This document shows, one piece after another, positions 26,126 to 35,121 of a stretch of DNA of 64,000 nt. The DNA is from Hymenobacter setariae (GTDB lineage: Bacteria > Bacteroidota > Bacteroidia > Cytophagales > Hymenobacteraceae), in the NCBI RefSeq assembly GCF_007713685.1, contig NZ_VMRJ01000002.1, positions 248,001 to 312,000 on the forward strand. The letters run 5' to 3'. Below the pieces are notes generated by a model that worked only from the letters and a program-made list of their open reading frames with translations, had not been told where the DNA came from and did not search any database. The position numbers and the translations under genes are program-made. Numbering within the stretch: position 1 is the first letter of the stretch; every line of letters starts with the position of its first letter.

Positions 26126-26824
26126 TTACTTCTTGAAAAACGCCAGTAAATCAGATTTGTATGAATTGCCAATTGGTATCTCGTCGCCCGTGGTCAGCAC
26201 CAACTGCTCGGGCTGGAGCAACTTGATATGGGCCGCCGCCACAATGAACGAGCGTTGCACCCGCACGAAGCGCTCGCCTAGGGTATCTACCATTTCTTTC
26301 ATGGTGGCGTGGTGCAGATAGGTTTTGGCGGCCGTCACGATTTTGACATAGTCCTTGCAGCCCTCCACAAATAGAATGTCGCGGTACGGCACTTTCAGCA
26401 GGCTGCCTTGCTCCTTGAGTAGCAGGTGGGTGTCGTCGGCGGCGCTGGGGGCAGTGGCTGGGGTAGGGGGCTGGTAGCGCGCCACAGCCTTCTGGAAGCG
26501 CTCGTAGCTGAAAGGCTTGAGTAGGTAGTCGAGCACGTTGAGCTCGAAGCCTTCATAAGCGTACTCGCGGTAGGCGGTGGTGAGAATAGTTTGGGGCGGC
26601 GTGGGCAGCGTTTTGAGGAAATTCAATCCTGTAACAAGCGGCATTTCAATGTCTAAGAACATTAAATCGACGGGGTGCTGGCGCAGGTGCTCGTGGGCTT
26701 CTAGGGCGTGGCGACACTGGCCACTAAGCACGAGGCCGGGCGTTTGGGCAATGAACTGCTTGAGCACCTGGTGGGCCAGGGGCTCGTCGTCGACTATCAG
26801 GCAGCGGGTAGGGGCGGTGCTCAT
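26126..26824 (-). CDS. LytTR-family response regulator
   Basis: A 232-residue response regulator. The receiver domain (about 1-120) has the acidic pair in VDDE (residues 12-13), the phosphoacceptor Asp58 in LMFLDIEMP, and the conserved Lys in LLKPFSYERF. The C-terminal LytTR DNA-binding domain (about 135-232) shows LLKEQGSLLKVPYRDILFVEG, YLHHATMKEMVDTL and FVRVQRSFIVA, which is the standard pattern. LytTR regulators bind pairs of short direct repeats about 21 bp apart. Such pairs occur at 27970-28048 upstream of the partner kinase gene. The start overlaps the kinase stop by 4 bases, so the two are translationally coupled. Confidence 0.95.
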   Translation of the reverse strand: MSTAPTRCLIVDDEPLAHQVLKQFIAQTPGLVLSGQCRHALEAHEHLRQHPVDLMFLDIEMPLVTGLNFLKTLPTPPQTILTTAYREYAYEGFELNVLDYLLKPFSYERFQKAVARYQPPTPATAPSAADDTHLLLKEQGSLLKVPYRDILFVEGCKDYVKIVTAAKTYLHHATMKEMVDTLGERFVRVQRSFIVAAAHIKLLQPEQLVLTTGDEIPIGNSYKSDLLAFFKK

Positions 26825-27918
26825 AGGTGCAAAATAAGCTCGGCGCGGTAGCGGCCGTTGTGCTCGCCTAGGTGCAGCTCGTGGGTGCCGGGGTAATAAA
26901 GCTGCAAGCGCCGCTTAATATTCTCTAAGCCAATGCCTCCGCTGCGACGCGGCGACGCGGGCGGCGGGCTGGGCAGCATGTCATTCTCGATTACGAAGCG
27001 CAATTGACCCGGCGCGGTCGTAAGGGTGGCCTCCACGCTGGCATTGTCGCTGAAGTGGTGGCGGCCGTGCTTAAAGCTGTTTTCGACCAGCGGCAGCCAC
27101 AGCAGCGGCGGCACCTGCCGCCCGCCTAGGTCGGCCCCGGCCGTGCTAAACTGGATGCGCGCGCCCTCGTACTTGCGCTGCTCTAGCTCGAAGTAGTTTT
27201 CTAGAAACGCCACCTCATCGGTTAGGTTGATACGCTCCTTGCCGCTGTCGTACAGTACGTAGCGCATCAGCTCCGACAGCAGCAGGATGAAGCGCGGCGT
27301 TTCGGGCGAGCCGGCCAAGCTGAGGCCGTAGATGCTATTGAGGGTGTTGAACAGAAAGTGCGGCTGCAGCTGCGCCTTCAATTGCTCAAGCTGCAAAGCG
27401 GCGTGCTCTTTTTCGATGTGGCGGCGGCGTGCTTCCTGCTCAAACGCCACCCGCACGAAGCCCACGCAGCTGAAGGCCAGAAAATCGGTCAGCAGCAATA
27501 GCAAATACGGCATTCCAATATTGAATAGCAGGCGGACCCCGTCGCGGTAGTAATGCTGGTAAAACGCGCTCAACGCCGGCGGTATGGCCAGCGGCCGAAA
27601 AGCCAGCGCGGCCAGCGTGGTATTGAACTTGATGCCCCACCACAGGTACACGATGCCCCCTAGCACCAGCAGGGCCGCGTAGCGCCGCCGACGCAGCAGC
27701 TTAGGCAGCAGCCAGCGGTAGTAGGGCACCACGTAGAGCGTGGCCGCCAGCGCAAACAGTATCAGCTGCGGAAACGGGAAGTTGGCCCGTTCAGTCGGGT
27801 GCAGCCTGCTGTCCTCCATAAAGTAATTGTACTTGTACATCCCCACGTAGAGCGCCCACACCAGCACTTCAAAAAACAGGGGGAAGCGGCTGGGCCGCGC
27901 GGCATCGTCTTGTTGCAT
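26821..27918 (-). CDS. LytS-type sensor histidine kinase
   Basis: A 365-residue membrane kinase from the ATG at 27918 (a GTG at 27963 would add 15 residues and touch the putative operator). Four transmembrane helices fill about residues 10-165. They are followed by a short coiled coil and the His_kinase (LytS) domain with the phosphoacceptor in QLQPHFLFNTLNSIYGL, then an ATPase domain with PLVENSFKHG and GGIGLENIKRRL. This is the usual Bacteroidota four-helix/LytS type with no extracytoplasmic sensor domain. It signals to the LytTR regulator just downstream. It is divergent from the barrel gene at 28147, which may be a regulatory target. Confidence 0.94.
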   Translation of the reverse strand: MQQDDAARPSRFPLFFEVLVWALYVGMYKYNYFMEDSRLHPTERANFPFPQLILFALAATLYVVPYYRWLLPKLLRRRRYAALLVLGGIVYLWWGIKFNTTLAALAFRPLAIPPALSAFYQHYYRDGVRLLFNIGMPYLLLLLTDFLAFSCVGFVRVAFEQEARRRHIEKEHAALQLEQLKAQLQPHFLFNTLNSIYGLSLAGSPETPRFILLLSELMRYVLYDSGKERINLTDEVAFLENYFELEQRKYEGARIQFSTAGADLGGRQVPPLLWLPLVENSFKHGRHHFSDNASVEATLTTAPGQLRFVIENDMLPSPPPASPRRSGGIGLENIKRRLQLYYPGTHELHLGEHNGRYRAELILHL

Positions 27919-27969
27919 GCAGCGAAGGTGGCAGCCGAATGCCTGCCTAGAGTAAGAAAGCACCCCAGA

Positions 27970-28048
27970 TTTCGACTAAACGGGGGATTTTTTCGACTAA
28001 AAATCGGACAAGCGCGCTTGGTCGAAATCGGCCCTGGCGTGGTCGAAA
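27970..28048. promoter_or_regulatory. Two opposed pairs of 21-bp-spaced repeats, candidate LytTR operators
   Basis: TTTCGACTAAA occurs at 27970-27980 and again at 27991-28001, exactly 21 bp apart. GGTCGAAA, the same core in the other orientation, occurs at 28020-28027 and 28041-28048, again exactly 21 bp apart. LytTR regulators bind short direct repeats at about this spacing. The cluster lies between the divergent kinase/regulator operon and the barrel gene at 28147, so it could control both. Binding is inferred. Confidence 0.65.
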
Positions 28049-28146
28049 AAAGCGAAAAGAAGGGATTGGGCGGCCGTTGCTTTGTCCCATTCCCAGCCGG
28101 TTGGCGGCGGGAGTCACGCACCCAGCAACCTTTTCTGCCCCCCGAT

Positions 28147-30561
28147 ATGAAAAACGTTTTCGCCTCCCTGCTCCTCACCGGCACCCTGGCTTCGGCCGCG
28201 CAGCAAGCCGCCGCCCAAGTGGCCGCTAACCCCGCCGCCACCGCCCTAGGTACCCTCACTGGCACTGTAGCCGATAGCACCTCGCGCCAGCCGCTGGCCT
28301 TCGCTACAGTAGTCGTGCGCTCCGCTACCGATGCCAAAAACCTGCTGAGCATGGTGACCACTGATAGGGGCGCATTCAGCTTTGCGGGCCTAGCGGCCGG
28401 TGCCTACACTTTGGAGGTCCGCTACCTCGGCTACCGCTCGGGCCGACCCACGGCCGTAGCGGTGGGCACGGGTAGCAACCCCGCCGTGGCCGTGGCGCTG
28501 GCCCCCGAGCACCACGCGCTGGCCGAAGTGAAAGTAACGGCCGCCAAGCCCTTCATCGAGCAGCAGGCCGATAAGCTGGTGCTGAACGTGGCCGCCAGCC
28601 CCATCGCCGCGGGCGGTACCGCTGCCGACCTGATAGGCCGCGCCCCCGGCGTGCTAGAGCAAGGCGGCGGCTACCAGCTGCGCGGCAAAAGCGTGACCGT
28701 GATGCTCGATGGCAAGCTCACCAACCTGAGCGGCGACGAGCTGAAAAACATGCTCAGCGCCATGCCCGCCAATAGCCTGGATAAGGTGGAGCTCATCGCC
28801 AACCCCTCGGCCAAGTACGACGCCAGCGCCAGCGCCATCGTGAACCTAGTAACGACCAAGAGCCTGAAGCTGGGCACCAATGGCACGGCTACCCTAGGCG
28901 TAGGCGCCGGCCGCTACGGCCGCTACAACGCGGGCTTTAACCTCAACCACCGCACCGAAAAGCTAAACGTGTACGGCGGCCTCGACCGCCTCGACAACCA
29001 AACCTACAGCACCACCAGCGCCGTGCGCGCCCTCAGCTCCGAAGGCCAGCTCGCCGAAAACAGCCTCGAAACCCGCCGCCTCCAAACCAACAACGCCAAG
29101 CTGGGCTTCGACTACGACCTGAGCAAAACCACCTCAGTGGGCGTGCTGGTGAAAGGCATGCTCACCGACCGCACCCGCGACGCCGAAAGCCAGGCACTCC
29201 TCAGCGCGACGCAGCAGGCCACCCTGGTGCGCCTCGAAGGCGCATCGCAGGTAATAAGCCCCGCCATGAATGCTTACTACAAAACGGCTTTCGCGAAGGG
29301 TAAAACGCTGCGTGTGAACGCCGACTACTTCAGCTACGCTAAAGATTCCTACAACGACTACGCCACCAGCACCCGCGACGCAAGCGGCCCGGCCGACTTG
29401 CTGCGGGACAACTCGCCGGCCCGCAACTCGGTGAAATCGGTGATGGCTGACTACTCGCAGCCGCTTTATAAGGGTACGTTTGAGGCTGGTCTGAAAGCCA
29501 TCTCCACCGTCACCGACAACGATATCCGTTGGGAGCAGGCCTCCGCCGGTCAACCTTGGACTACCGACCTAGGCAAAACCAACCACTTCGTGTACCGTGA
29601 AAATGTGCGCGCCGCCTACGCCACCTTCAGCCGCGACATCAAGAAGGTGTCGCTGCAAGTGGGCCTGCGCGCCGAGCAAACCAACACCACCGGCACCTCG
29701 CTTACCACGGGCCAAAGTACGGAGCGTCAGTACCTCAACTTCTTCCCCAGCGTGTCGGCGCAGTACAGCCGGTCGGAGAAAACGCAGTTCGGCTTCTCGT
29801 ATCGCCGCAAGATTGAGCGGGCCCAGTTTGGGATTGTCAATCCATTCCTGACCTACATCAGCCCCTACCGTTACGTGCAGGGCAACGCTAACATTCTGCC
29901 CTCGCTCTCGCACAACCTGGAGCTGAGCTACTCCTACGGCAGCCTCCTCTCGGCGGCCGTGAGCTATAGCCGCTTCAGCGACGTCATCACCGAGAGCTAC
30001 CAGAGAAACGACGTCACGCAGGTAGTCATCAACTCCTTCGCCAACTACCGCAGCGCCGACCAGCTCAGCGCCACCCTGACCCTGATGAAGCCGCTGTTGA
30101 ACAACAAGTGGCAGACCGTGACGACCCTAAGCGTGCTGGCTGCCCAAGTGCAGGGCGGCCCCGGCACCATCGGTCTGGCCAAGTCTAGCCCTGGCGCCTA
30201 CTTATCCAGCAACCACACTATCACGCTGCGCCCCGGTCTCAAAGCCGAAGTAGCCGCCTCTTATGCGTCACCTATGACCTTCGGCGGGCTGGCGATGCGG
30301 TCGAGCTACAGCGGCAACGTGGGCATCTCGCAGACCGTGCTCAAGGGCGCTGGCACGCTCACGCTCAATGTCACGGACATCTTCAACACCCAGCGCACCC
30401 GCTATGAAGTGCTCGCCGCCGGCCTCAATTCGCAAAACGTCAACAAGTTCGAGAGCCGCTTTGTGAAGTTGAACTTCAGCTACAAGTTTGGCAACCAGAA
30501 AGTAAAGGCCAGCCAGCGCCGCGAAACGGGCGTGGAAGCCGAGCGCTCGCGCATGGAATAA
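28147..30561 (+). CDS. Outer-membrane beta-barrel family protein (TonB receptor-like)
   Basis: An 804-residue outer-membrane protein starting at the ATG at 28147, where a clear signal peptide begins (cleavage near AAAQ, residue 24); the frame is open further upstream but that part has no coding character. Residues about 35-125 form a carboxypeptidase-regulatory domain (LTGTVADSTSRQPLAFATVVV). A plug-like region follows (IGRAPGVLEQGGGYQLRGKSVTVMLDGK), then a long barrel with alternating aromatic strands, of the type grouped as outer membrane beta-barrel family 3. The C terminus is a basic tail after SYKFGNQK rather than a terminal Phe. It is divergent from the LytS/LytTR operon and shares the intergenic repeats. 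Confidence 0.92.
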   Translation: MKNVFASLLLTGTLASAAQQAAAQVAANPAATALGTLTGTVADSTSRQPLAFATVVVRSATDAKNLLSMVTTDRGAFSFAGLAAGAYTLEVRYLGYRSGRPTAVAVGTGSNPAVAVALAPEHHALAEVKVTAAKPFIEQQADKLVLNVAASPIAAGGTAADLIGRAPGVLEQGGGYQLRGKSVTVMLDGKLTNLSGDELKNMLSAMPANSLDKVELIANPSAKYDASASAIVNLVTTKSLKLGTNGTATLGVGAGRYGRYNAGFNLNHRTEKLNVYGGLDRLDNQTYSTTSAVRALSSEGQLAENSLETRRLQTNNAKLGFDYDLSKTTSVGVLVKGMLTDRTRDAESQALLSATQQATLVRLEGASQVISPAMNAYYKTAFAKGKTLRVNADYFSYAKDSYNDYATSTRDASGPADLLRDNSPARNSVKSVMADYSQPLYKGTFEAGLKAISTVTDNDIRWEQASAGQPWTTDLGKTNHFVYRENVRAAYATFSRDIKKVSLQVGLRAEQTNTTGTSLTTGQSTERQYLNFFPSVSAQYSRSEKTQFGFSYRRKIERAQFGIVNPFLTYISPYRYVQGNANILPSLSHNLELSYSYGSLLSAAVSYSRFSDVITESYQRNDVTQVVINSFANYRSADQLSATLTLMKPLLNNKWQTVTTLSVLAAQVQGGPGTIGLAKSSPGAYLSSNHTITLRPGLKAEVAASYASPMTFGGLAMRSSYSGNVGISQTVLKGAGTLTLNVTDIFNTQRTRYEVLAAGLNSQNVNKFESRFVKLNFSYKFGNQKVKASQRRETGVEAERSRME

Positions 30562-30595
30562 GTACTACGGGGGCCTTTCTGACTATGAAAACAGC

Positions 30596-30645
30596 GACGG
30601 CGGCTGGTACGGATAGCTCCGCACCGGCCGCCGTCTTCGCGTTAT
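30596..30645 (+). terminator. Probable terminator after the barrel gene
   Basis: A 9-bp stem GACGGCGGC/GCCGCCGTC (30596-30604 with 30627-30635) with inner pairing, followed by a T-rich TTCGCGTTATTCTCT. The T tract is weak. Confidence 0.5.
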
Positions 30646-30761
30646 TCTCTCCACCGGGTGGGCACGGCTCGGTAGGCGAAGTAGGCAAGTTGGTAGAAAA
30701 AATGCGGCGGCTCGGTGCAGTTGGCCGCATTTTCGCGTTTAACCGTAATTGGCGGGGCGGT

Positions 30762-30769
30762 TACTTTTG
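30762..30769 (+). promoter_or_regulatory. Candidate -7 element (TACTTTTG) for the AsmA-like gene
   Basis: Exact fit to the Bacteroidota TAnnTTTG element, 27 bases upstream of the ATG at 30797. No clear TTTG at -33. Confidence 0.5.
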
Positions 30770-30796
30770 CCCACGACCACCTATTACCTCTTCCTG

Positions 30797-33700
30797 ATGC
30801 GTAAGATTCTCTTTGGTTTTCTGCTCTTTCTGGTGGTGCTAGTTGCAGCAGCGGCGCTAGCGCCCTTTCTCTTCAAGGACAAGCTGCGCGCGCTGGCCGA
30901 CAAGCAGATAGCGCAGCGCGTGCGCGCCAAGGTGCAGTACAATCCCGCCGATATAGACGTGACGCTGCTGAGCACGTTTCCCGACCTAGGGCTCGATATT
31001 AAGAATCTGCGCGTCATTGGCGTCGACTCGTTTAGCCGCGATACGCTGGCCTACCTGCCCCGCCTGCGCGTGGGCCTCGACCTGATGAGCGTTATCAAGG
31101 GCCAGCAGATTGATATCAAGAGTGTCAACCTCGACCAGCCCGACATTGCGGTGAAGGTGCTGAAAAGCGGCCGGGCCAACTGGGATATCATGATTTCGGA
31201 CTCGGCCGCGGCGGCCAAGGGCCAGGATACCAGCGCCGTGAACCTCGCCATCCAAGGCTGGAAAATTGACAACGGCCGCCTGCGCTACGACGACCGCAGC
31301 ATCCCGTTTAGCATGGATGCACGCGGCATCAACCATACCGGCAAAGGCGACTTTGCGAAGAATATCTTCGACCTGACCTCGAATACCAAGATTGCCAAGC
31401 TCACGGCCAACTATGCTGGGGTAGACTACTTGACCGACAAGCAAGTAGACGCCGACATCGCAATGGCGATGGATCTGACCAAGAGCCTCTATACCTTCAA
31501 GGAAAACCAGGTAAAGCTGAATGACTTTCCATTTAGCTTCGCGGGTGCTATCGGGCTGCCCAATGCCACAGATATCACTTACGACATCACCTTCAAGGCG
31601 CTGCAAACTGACTTTAAGAACATTCTAAGCCTAGTGCCAGGCGTATTCAACGAGCAGTTTAAAGACGTGCAGGCCGCTGGCCAAGTTGCCTTTAATGGCT
31701 ACTACAAGGGCGTGCAAAACAAGCTGCGCATGCCCGGCTACGGCGTAAACTTGACCGTGACCAACGCCCGCTTTAAGTACCCGCAGCTACCTAGGGAGGC
31801 CAAAAACATCAACGTGGCGATGGTAGTCGACAACCCCTCGGGCTTCACTAATAACGTGAAAGTCAATGTATCGAAGTTTCACCTCGACCTAGGGAACGAC
31901 CCGGTAGATGGCAGCGTGGCCATCGACGGCTTGGAGCCGATGAAGGTGGACGGCCGCGTGAAAGCTAACGTGAACCTAGCCGAAGCGCTGAAAGTGTATC
32001 CGGTGGCGGGCATCAACATGCGCGGCCAATTTTTCGTGGATGCCACGGCCAAGGGCACCTACTCAAAAACCCAGATGCCAGTGGTAAACGCCGCTATCAA
32101 GATGAGCAATGGCTACGTGAAATCGAACCAGTTTCCGGCCCCGATTGAGGATATCAACTTGAGCGGCACGGTAGTGAACAGGACCGGCCAGGTGAACGAT
32201 ACCTACGTGAACTTGCCGCAGTTTCACATGGTGCTGGAGGGCGAGCCGCTCGACGGCCGCCTCACGGCGCACAACATCAACTCGCCCATCTTCGACGCCA
32301 ACGTGAAGGGCACGGTGGACCTCACGAAGATGACCAAAATCTTCCCGCTCGAAGGCATGACCGTAACCGGCCGCGTGAGCGGTGACATCGCCGCCGCCGG
32401 CAACATGGCCGACGTGGAAGCTGGCCGCTACCAGAACGTAAAAGCGAGCGGCGCCGTGAAGGCCAGCAACATCACCTACAAGAGCAAGGACCTGCCGCAG
32501 GGCGTGAAAATCAGCAGCGCAGCTGGCACGTTCAATAACAATCAGATTAATATTCAGAGCCTAAACGGCACGGCTGGCTCGTCCGACTTTGCGGCCAATG
32601 GCACTGTGAGCAACTACCTAGGGTACCTCTTCACGCCCGGCCAGCCGCTACGCGGCACCATGAACGTGACCTCGCACAACTTCAACGTCAACGAGTTTAT
32701 GGTGGACCCGGTGAGCGAAAAGCCCACTGCTGGCGCCGTGAAAGCCGCCCCCACGAAGGCCGATGGCGTGGTGCCGATTCCGAAGTTCTTTGACCTCGTG
32801 CTGAACAGCAAGGTTGACAACGTGACCTACGACAACCTGAAGCTGCAAAACGCTACCGGCACAGTGACTGTGAAGAACGAGGTGGCGTCGCTGAAAAACC
32901 TCACGTTTAATACCCTAGGGGCTACCTTTGGTACCACCGGCAGCTACAACACGCAGGACTTGGCGCACCCCAAGTTTGACCTAGGGCTGAACATTAAAAA
33001 CCTGGATTTCCAGAATGCTTTCAAGGCCTTTAACACCGTGAAGGCGCTGGTGCCGCTGGCCTCGGCGGTGCAGGGCGTATTCGGTACCAACTTCAGCGTG
33101 AGCGGCGAGATGGGCCAAGACATGCTGCCCAAGCTGAGCACGCTGAGCGGCAAGGGCCTGTTTGATATTGTGAAAGCCAGCGTGTTGCAGTCACCGGTAC
33201 TGAGCCAGATTTCAAACCTAACCACCCTGCCCGAACTCAAAAATCTGCAAGTGCTGAATAAGGTCGTGAACGCTCAAATCGTGAACGGCAACCTTGTGGT
33301 GCAGCCCTTCGACCTGACGGTGGGCGACGTGAAAATGACTCTCGGTGGCACCAATAGCCTGCAAGGCATCCTGTCGTACGTGGCCGCCATCAACGCGCCC
33401 ACCGGCAAGCTCGGCAGCACCGTGAGCAACAAGCTGACGCAGCTAACGGGCGTGCAGAACATCCAGGGCACCGACCGCGTGACACTGGGCCTCAACATCG
33501 GCGGCAACATCACGAGCCCAGTGGTGAAGCTGACCAGCGGCAGCCTCAAAGACCAGGGCAAAGCCATCGTGACCAACGTGGTGAAAACCAAGCTCACCAG
33601 CACGCTGCTCGACCTTGCCAACAAGAACCGCGCGAAAAACGATAGCACCCAAAAGGCCACTGCCATCACGCAGCAAAACGCGCAGGAGCAGTTGAACCTG

Positions 33701-33853
33701 GAGGTGCAGAAGCGTAAACTGGAAGCCCAGGAGAAGGCCAAGCAAGCCATCGGTAAGGGCTTGAATAGCCTTTTCGGCGGGCGCAAGACCACGCCGGCCG
33801 CTACACCTGCTACCTCGGCCCCGGCCGATACGACAAAGAAAGCCACGCCTTAG
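30797..33853 (+). CDS. AsmA-like family envelope protein
   Basis: A 1018-residue protein with an N-terminal membrane anchor (about residues 4-24) that starts at the ATG at 30797; an upstream ATG at 30749 lacks support. The N-terminal block KDKLRALADKQIAQRVRAKV, then DVTLLSTFPDLGLDIKNLRV, and the repetitive beta-strand body with many 'NGNL', 'LNG' and 'SGTV' turns are typical of AsmA/TamB-like proteins. These span the periplasm and are linked to lipid transport between the membranes. A charged helical tail rich in Gln, Lys and Ala (about 945-1018) ends the protein. Single gene between terminators. The assignment to AsmA-like is by N-terminal pattern and architecture. Confidence 0.88.
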   Translation: MRKILFGFLLFLVVLVAAAALAPFLFKDKLRALADKQIAQRVRAKVQYNPADIDVTLLSTFPDLGLDIKNLRVIGVDSFSRDTLAYLPRLRVGLDLMSVIKGQQIDIKSVNLDQPDIAVKVLKSGRANWDIMISDSAAAAKGQDTSAVNLAIQGWKIDNGRLRYDDRSIPFSMDARGINHTGKGDFAKNIFDLTSNTKIAKLTANYAGVDYLTDKQVDADIAMAMDLTKSLYTFKENQVKLNDFPFSFAGAIGLPNATDITYDITFKALQTDFKNILSLVPGVFNEQFKDVQAAGQVAFNGYYKGVQNKLRMPGYGVNLTVTNARFKYPQLPREAKNINVAMVVDNPSGFTNNVKVNVSKFHLDLGNDPVDGSVAIDGLEPMKVDGRVKANVNLAEALKVYPVAGINMRGQFFVDATAKGTYSKTQMPVVNAAIKMSNGYVKSNQFPAPIEDINLSGTVVNRTGQVNDTYVNLPQFHMVLEGEPLDGRLTAHNINSPIFDANVKGTVDLTKMTKIFPLEGMTVTGRVSGDIAAAGNMADVEAGRYQNVKASGAVKASNITYKSKDLPQGVKISSAAGTFNNNQINIQSLNGTAGSSDFAANGTVSNYLGYLFTPGQPLRGTMNVTSHNFNVNEFMVDPVSEKPTAGAVKAAPTKADGVVPIPKFFDLVLNSKVDNVTYDNLKLQNATGTVTVKNEVASLKNLTFNTLGATFGTTGSYNTQDLAHPKFDLGLNIKNLDFQNAFKAFNTVKALVPLASAVQGVFGTNFSVSGEMGQDMLPKLSTLSGKGLFDIVKASVLQSPVLSQISNLTTLPELKNLQVLNKVVNAQIVNGNLVVQPFDLTVGDVKMTLGGTNSLQGILSYVAAINAPTGKLGSTVSNKLTQLTGVQNIQGTDRVTLGLNIGGNITSPVVKLTSGSLKDQGKAIVTNVVKTKLTSTLLDLANKNRAKNDSTQKATAITQQNAQEQLNLEVQKRKLEAQEKAKQAIGKGLNSLFGGRKTTPAATPATSAPADTTKKATP

Positions 33854-33885
33854 TGCGGAGGTTATTGGCAAAATTTTTGCCGTAG

Positions 33886-33919
33886 AAAGCCCAGCTGCCA
33901 ATCCGGTAGCTGGGCTTTT
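33886..33919 (+). terminator. Rho-independent terminator of the AsmA-like gene
   Basis: Stem AAAGCCCAGCT/AGCTGGGCTTT (extended by GCC/GGT) followed by TTTTT, 32 bases after the stop codon. Confidence 0.88.
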
Positions 33920-33955
33920 TAGTACATTCTTACTCTTATCTACAGTACAGCTTTT

Positions 33956-34798
33956 ATGCAAAAATATCGTCTCCTAGGGTTGGCCAGTGCCGCTTTGCTA
34001 GGCTTAGCTAGTTGTTCCAAAAATTCTTCAGAAAGCGCTGGTTCGGCCAAGCTGGAAGTTCGGCTCACCGATACGCCTGGCAACTTCAGCGCCGTAGTAC
34101 TCGATGTGCAGCAGGTAGAAGTGCACCTCAAAGACGAAAACGACCCGAGCGGTTGGCAAACACTGGCTTTCACGCCCCAGGCCGTAAATGTGCTCGACTA
34201 TGTCAATGGCAAGTCGGCGCTACTGGTAAATACTGACTTTGCCCCCGGCGACCTCAAGGAAATCCGCCTGATACTAGGGCCAAATAGCTACGTAGTGGGC
34301 ACCGACAACCAGCGCTACGACCTGAAAACGCCCAGTGGGCAGACCTCAGGCGTGAAGCTGAAGCTCGACAAGGTGACGCTGCAAGCCAACGCCACTTACC
34401 AACTGCTACTCGATTTTGACGTCGCTAAGTCCATCGTGGAGCGCGGCAACTGGCGGGCCGGCAACGACAAGAAGGAACGCTACTTGCTCAAGCCCGTTAT
34501 TCGGCTGGTGGCCCAAAACCTGCAGGGCGGCCTCAGCGGCACCGCAAACCCGGCCGCCGCTCGGCCGCAAGTATTGGCCATTCGCTCGACCATACTCGGC
34601 CCCGACACCGTGAGCACGTTTGCTGATGCTTCGGGGGCTTTTCAGCTTAGGGGCTTGGCGGCCGGTACGTACCAGGTGCAGTTCTTCCCGACCACTACGG
34701 CGCCTGCTGGGCAGTCCGCTTATAAAAATGTGGGAGTACCAAACATTACCGTAACCACAAACCAAGTAACTAGCCTAGGGGTGACGCAGTTGCAGTAA
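33956..34798 (+). CDS. DUF4382 lipoprotein with C-terminal regulatory-like domain
   Basis: A 280-residue lipoprotein (lipobox LLGLASC, Cys at residue 20). Residues about 30-185 are a DUF4382 domain: KLEVRLTDTPGNFSAVVLDVQQVEVHL, then INVLDYVNG-like NVLDYVNGKSALLV, GDLKEIRLIL and LLLDFDVAKSIVERG. The C-terminal 80 residues look like a carboxypeptidase-regulatory beta sandwich (STFADASGAFQLRGLAAGTYQVQFFP). DUF4382 proteins are surface or periplasmic lipoproteins of unknown role in Bacteroidota. Stands alone between terminators. Confidence 0.88.
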   Translation: MQKYRLLGLASAALLGLASCSKNSSESAGSAKLEVRLTDTPGNFSAVVLDVQQVEVHLKDENDPSGWQTLAFTPQAVNVLDYVNGKSALLVNTDFAPGDLKEIRLILGPNSYVVGTDNQRYDLKTPSGQTSGVKLKLDKVTLQANATYQLLLDFDVAKSIVERGNWRAGNDKKERYLLKPVIRLVAQNLQGGLSGTANPAAARPQVLAIRSTILGPDTVSTFADASGAFQLRGLAAGTYQVQFFPTTTAPAGQSAYKNVGVPNITVTTNQVTSLGVTQLQ

Positions 34799-35121
34799 CC
34801 TGAAATATGTCGATGATTAGGTAATTCATTGATTGACAACGCAAAGCATTAGGTGTTAGCGGCCACTGTTGCCAATTAGCACAGCTGCTGTTGCACGAAA
34901 TGGATTGATAATGTGCCGGGTTGCGGGAAATGTTCGTATAAGGACATAGCCGTGGTCCGGCATTTTTTCAGGTCATTTTCAAGGCGTAAGCTTAAAGGCA
35001 AACGTAAAAAATGCGTAGGTTTGTAACAAATTTCATCTTTTCTTCATTATTGGTTTCGACTTGAGCGAATTGCTTTGAGCAAGTCGCCATGAACACACTT
35101 TAAGGAAAAACAGGATACCGT
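34799..35121 (+). other. Intergenic region: probable terminator and promoter of the export operon
   Basis: This 323-base gap holds no ORF. At 34914-34968 the pair TGCCGG/CCGGCA is followed by TTTTTT, a probable terminator for the DUF4382 gene. At 35016-35023 TAGGTTTG fits TAnnTTTG and may be the -7 element for the ABC/HlyD/TolC operon, about 100 bases before its start; no good -33 is seen. Just before the start codon there is an imperfect inverted repeat (CGACTT ... AAGTCG, about 35057-35089). Confidence 0.5.

Noticed and set aside
27799..28146. N-terminal extension of the barrel protein frame
   Set aside because: It overlaps the antisense kinase gene and the operator region. The signal peptide begins at 28147.
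30986..31606. 206-codon minus-strand ORF opposite the AsmA-like gene
   Set aside because: Shadow of the real gene; no independent support.
35054..35061. A single TTTCGACT upstream of the ABC/HlyD/TolC operon, matching the LytTR repeat core
   Set aside because: There is no second copy 21 bp away, so a LytTR site cannot be supported.
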